Shown in pieces: positions 61,936-64,000 of a stretch of 64,000 bases of DNA. Origin of the DNA: Micromonospora luteifusca. Its GTDB lineage: Bacteria > Actinomycetota > Actinomycetes > Mycobacteriales > Micromonosporaceae. The position numbers and the translations under genes were made by a program. A model generated the notes under the pieces. It worked only from the letters and a program-made list of their open reading frames with translations, was not told where the DNA came from and made no database searches. The stretch is taken from positions 806,001 to 870,000 of the forward strand of contig NZ_JAFBBP010000001.1 in assembly GCF_016907275.1 (NCBI RefSeq). The letters are read 5' to 3'. Numbering within the stretch: position 1 is the stretch's first letter; the number at the start of each line of letters is the position of its first letter.

Positions 61936-63189
61936 TCAGGCAGGTGGGGCGCTGATGGCCAGGATGGCGGTGTCGTCGGTCAGCCCGGTGCCGAAGGTGC
62001 CGAGCAACTCGGTGACCGCGGCGACGGCCGTGGTGGCGTTGGTGGGCGCGAGGGAGTGGGCGAATCGGGCAAGGGCCGCGGTTCCGTAACGGCCATCGGC
62101 AGTCTCGCTGCGGGCGGGACGGGCTTCAGTGAGTCCATCGCTGTAGAGAAGTAAGGTGTCGCCGGGGTTCGCCACGACGGTCGCGTTGGTGTATCGGGAG
62201 TTGGGAAAGGCCCCGACGATGCGGCCCTTCGTGGGGTGGTAATGAGCGGAGCCATCGCCCTTCAACAACAGTGGTTCGGGATGCCCGCCGCTGGCGATGA
62301 TCGCGGTGAACCCGCCGACGGCCGGCGTGGGTGTGAGGATGCCGGACACAACGGTGCAGTAGCGCGCGTCCTGGCGGTACTCCTGCCAGAGCACGGTGTT
62401 GAGGTTGTGCAGCGCGGCGGCAGGGTCCGGGTTGTACACGGTCGCGGCCCGCAACGTGTAGCGGGCCAAGGCGGTGACGGCTGCCGCTTCGACGCCTTTG
62501 CCGCTGACATCGCCGAGGAAGAAGCCCCAGCGGCCATCCTCGAGGGGAAACAGGTCGTAAAAGTCGCCGCCGACTTCGTCGGTGGAAGCCGCCCGGTAGT
62601 ACGCGGCGCTTTCCAGCCCGGGCGGGGTTTGCAGCACGGCCGGGAGGAGGCTGCGCTGCAGTTTGTTGACGAGTTGTCGTAGCCGTTCGTCCTCGCGTTC
62701 CGCGACCTTGCGGGCATTGAGGAGTTCTCGTTCGTAGGAACGGCGCATCGTGGCGTCGAAGATGGCCGTCCGGATGAGTTGGGGTTGACCTTCACTGCCA
62801 GCCTTGACGACGGAAGTGACGAGTACCGGCATGCGAACGCCGTCCTTCGTACGAAGGTCGAGGGCGACACCGCCGATCTCGCCCCGCATGGCCAGCATCG
62901 GCGCGAAGTGAGTTTCGTGGTAGATCCGGCCCCCACCGGTGAGCAGGTCGCTGAAACGGCGCTGACCGACGAGTTCCTCACGTCGGTAACCGAGCCAGGC
63001 CAGCAGCGTGCCGTTGATCTTCGCGATGGTGCCGTCCAGGAGGGTGGACAGGTGCCCACAGGGCGCATTCTCGTACAGGTCTTCGAGGTCGTCTTCAAGC
63101 AACGCAGGGAACCCCGCCTCGCTCGGTCGGGCGCTTCCGTCATCGCTGGGACCCGGGCCGTGCGGATCACGCCCCCCAGTGGCGGTCAT
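61936..63189 (-). CDS. rsbP: RsbP-like PAS-PP2C (SpoIIE-type) phosphatase
   Basis: 417 aa, ATG overlapping the upstream stop by four bases (ATGA), so translation is coupled. A PAS domain (about residues 30-150, including LLDGTIAKINGTLLAWLGY) is followed by a short coiled linker (150-185) and a PPM/SpoIIE phosphatase domain (185-415) with metal-binding motifs DEVGGDFYD, GDVSGKG and LTDDTAIL. In Bacillus subtilis, RsbP of this architecture dephosphorylates RsbV to free a stress sigma factor and needs RsbQ. The adjacent coupled RsbQ-like gene supports the same pathway here. The sigma factor, anti-sigma factor and anti-anti-sigma factor are not in the window. No membrane segment. Confidence 0.87.
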   Translation of the reverse strand: MTATGGRDPHGPGPSDDGSARPSEAGFPALLEDDLEDLYENAPCGHLSTLLDGTIAKINGTLLAWLGYRREELVGQRRFSDLLTGGGRIYHETHFAPMLAMRGEIGGVALDLRTKDGVRMPVLVTSVVKAGSEGQPQLIRTAIFDATMRRSYERELLNARKVAEREDERLRQLVNKLQRSLLPAVLQTPPGLESAAYYRAASTDEVGGDFYDLFPLEDGRWGFFLGDVSGKGVEAAAVTALARYTLRAATVYNPDPAAALHNLNTVLWQEYRQDARYCTVVSGILTPTPAVGGFTAIIASGGHPEPLLLKGDGSAHYHPTKGRIVGAFPNSRYTNATVVANPGDTLLLYSDGLTEARPARSETADGRYGTAALARFAHSLAPTNATTAVAAVTELLGTFGTGLTDDTAILAISAPPA

Positions 63190-63992
63190 CGGTAGGCGGC
63201 CCTGACAAACGACGTGATCGCCGCAGCCGTCGCTTCCGGCGCGCTCAACTGTGGGCAGTGCCCCGTCGCATCCAGTGTGACGAGCTGACTACCGGCGATC
63301 TGCGCGTGCACGAACGCGCCGACTTCGGGCGGCGCGATGGCGTCCTGAGCGCATTGCAGGATCAGGGTCGGAACGCTCACCGCGGCGAGGTCCGCACGGT
63401 TGTCGGACAGGAACGTGGCACGGGCGAACACCTGCGCCATCGCGGGATCCGTCCGGCAGAAACTGGCCGTGAGCTCTTCGCCCAGCTCGGGCCGCTCTGG
63501 ATTGCCCATGATCAGGGGTGCCATGCTCGACGACCAGCCGAGGTAGTTGCTGTCGAGTGACTCGAGCAGGTCGTCGATGTCGTCGCGAGTGAAACCGCCT
63601 CGGTAGTTCTCGTCATCGATGTAACACGGTGACGGGGTGACCAGGACAAGCGCCGAGAAGCGATCCGGTTCGCGGTTCGCCGCGAGGACCCCGATGCTCG
63701 AACTGACCGAATGCCCGACGAAGATCGGCTGCTGGAGGTCGAGGTCCTGGCAGATGCTGAGCACGTCATCGGCGTAGCCATCCAGGGAGGCGTACCGGTC
63801 AGCGTCCCAGGCCGCCGGATCAGCCTTGCCAGATCCGACGTGATCAAACAACACCACCTGGGCCCACTGACCGATCTCGCTGACCACGTGGCGCCACATG
63901 TGCTGATCACAACCGAAGCCGTGCGCGAGCACAACGGTAGGGCCGCCCTCACGACCGGCCAGCGTCACATTGTTGCGGTCCCACACGCGCAT
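63186..63992 (-). CDS. rsbQ: RsbQ-like alpha/beta hydrolase, stress-signalling partner of RsbP
   Basis: 268 aa, ATG at 63992 close to the window edge, so only the last bases of its leader are visible. Alpha/beta-hydrolase core with oxyanion loop AHGFGCDQHMW, nucleophile elbow GHSVSSS, acid loop CAQDAIAP and histidine loop ATGHCPQLSAP, giving a complete Ser-Asp-His triad. The segment SPCYIDDENYRGGF followed by NYLGWSS is characteristic of the RsbQ/KAI2-type subfamily rather than general esterases. Length fits. Its stop overlaps the RsbP-like start. In B. subtilis RsbQ is an obligate positive partner of RsbP and is thought to supply or process a small hydrophobic ligand. Confidence 0.88.
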   Translation of the reverse strand: MRVWDRNNVTLAGREGGPTVVLAHGFGCDQHMWRHVVSEIGQWAQVVLFDHVGSGKADPAAWDADRYASLDGYADDVLSICQDLDLQQPIFVGHSVSSSIGVLAANREPDRFSALVLVTPSPCYIDDENYRGGFTRDDIDDLLESLDSNYLGWSSSMAPLIMGNPERPELGEELTASFCRTDPAMAQVFARATFLSDNRADLAAVSVPTLILQCAQDAIAPPEVGAFVHAQIAGSQLVTLDATGHCPQLSAPEATAAAITSFVRAAYR

Positions 63993-64000
63993 TCGCCTAT

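Overview
The window is GC-rich throughout, with strongly GC-biased third codon positions, frequent GTG starts and purine-rich ribosome binding sites. It reads as chromosome of a high-GC actinomycete. The gene content suggests a Micromonosporaceae-like filamentous genus, but nothing in the sequence proves the genus. No tRNA, rRNA, CRISPR, transposase or phage gene was seen.

Nearly all of it (about 1.7-61.7 kb) is one type VII secretion (T7SS/ESX) neighbourhood. The core runs leftward from 33.2 to 22.5 kb: an orphan LuxR-type response regulator, a single-pass membrane protein, an EccA-like AAA+ ATPase fused to a long parallel beta-helix, three-ATPase EccC, two WXG100 proteins and EccD. A mycosin (MycP) with its catalytic Ser and His replaced lies at 3.8-5.5 kb, next to a membrane protein carrying the same LysM-like domain. 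EccB and EccE were not recognised in the window.

The rest is cargo or accessory protein. There are two giants: 4611 aa (7.75-21.6 kb), with an N-terminal WXG domain, a metzincin zinc-peptidase motif and a TcdA/TcdB-like glycosyltransferase; and 6457 aa (39.7-59.1 kb), with two papain-like candidate domains, a large internal duplication and a dead copy of the metzincin domain. A 1079-aa protein is built of 58/59-residue repeats and ends in a WXG-like domain. Two small proteins carry a YxxxD/E export motif. An 828-aa membrane protein with a discoidin (F5/8 type C) domain and a 715-aa protein flank the 6457-aa gene. The 4611-, 6457- and 715-aa proteins share a C-terminal module with a Cys close to the end. 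A 'P[IV]PAG' module recurs in the 4611-, 6457- and 828-aa proteins, so the set appears to have diversified by module shuffling.

Inferred working: EccC, EccD and the EccA-like ATPase export WXG-tagged proteins; the dead mycosin and LysM-type proteins act structurally at the membrane and wall; a transglycosylase-lectin protein (1.7-3.4 kb) remodels peptidoglycan; the response regulator and a YbaB-like protein may regulate or chaperone. The right end (61.9-64 kb) is a separate RsbQ-RsbP-type stress-signalling pair with coupled translation. The left edge holds the 5' part of an unidentified gene.
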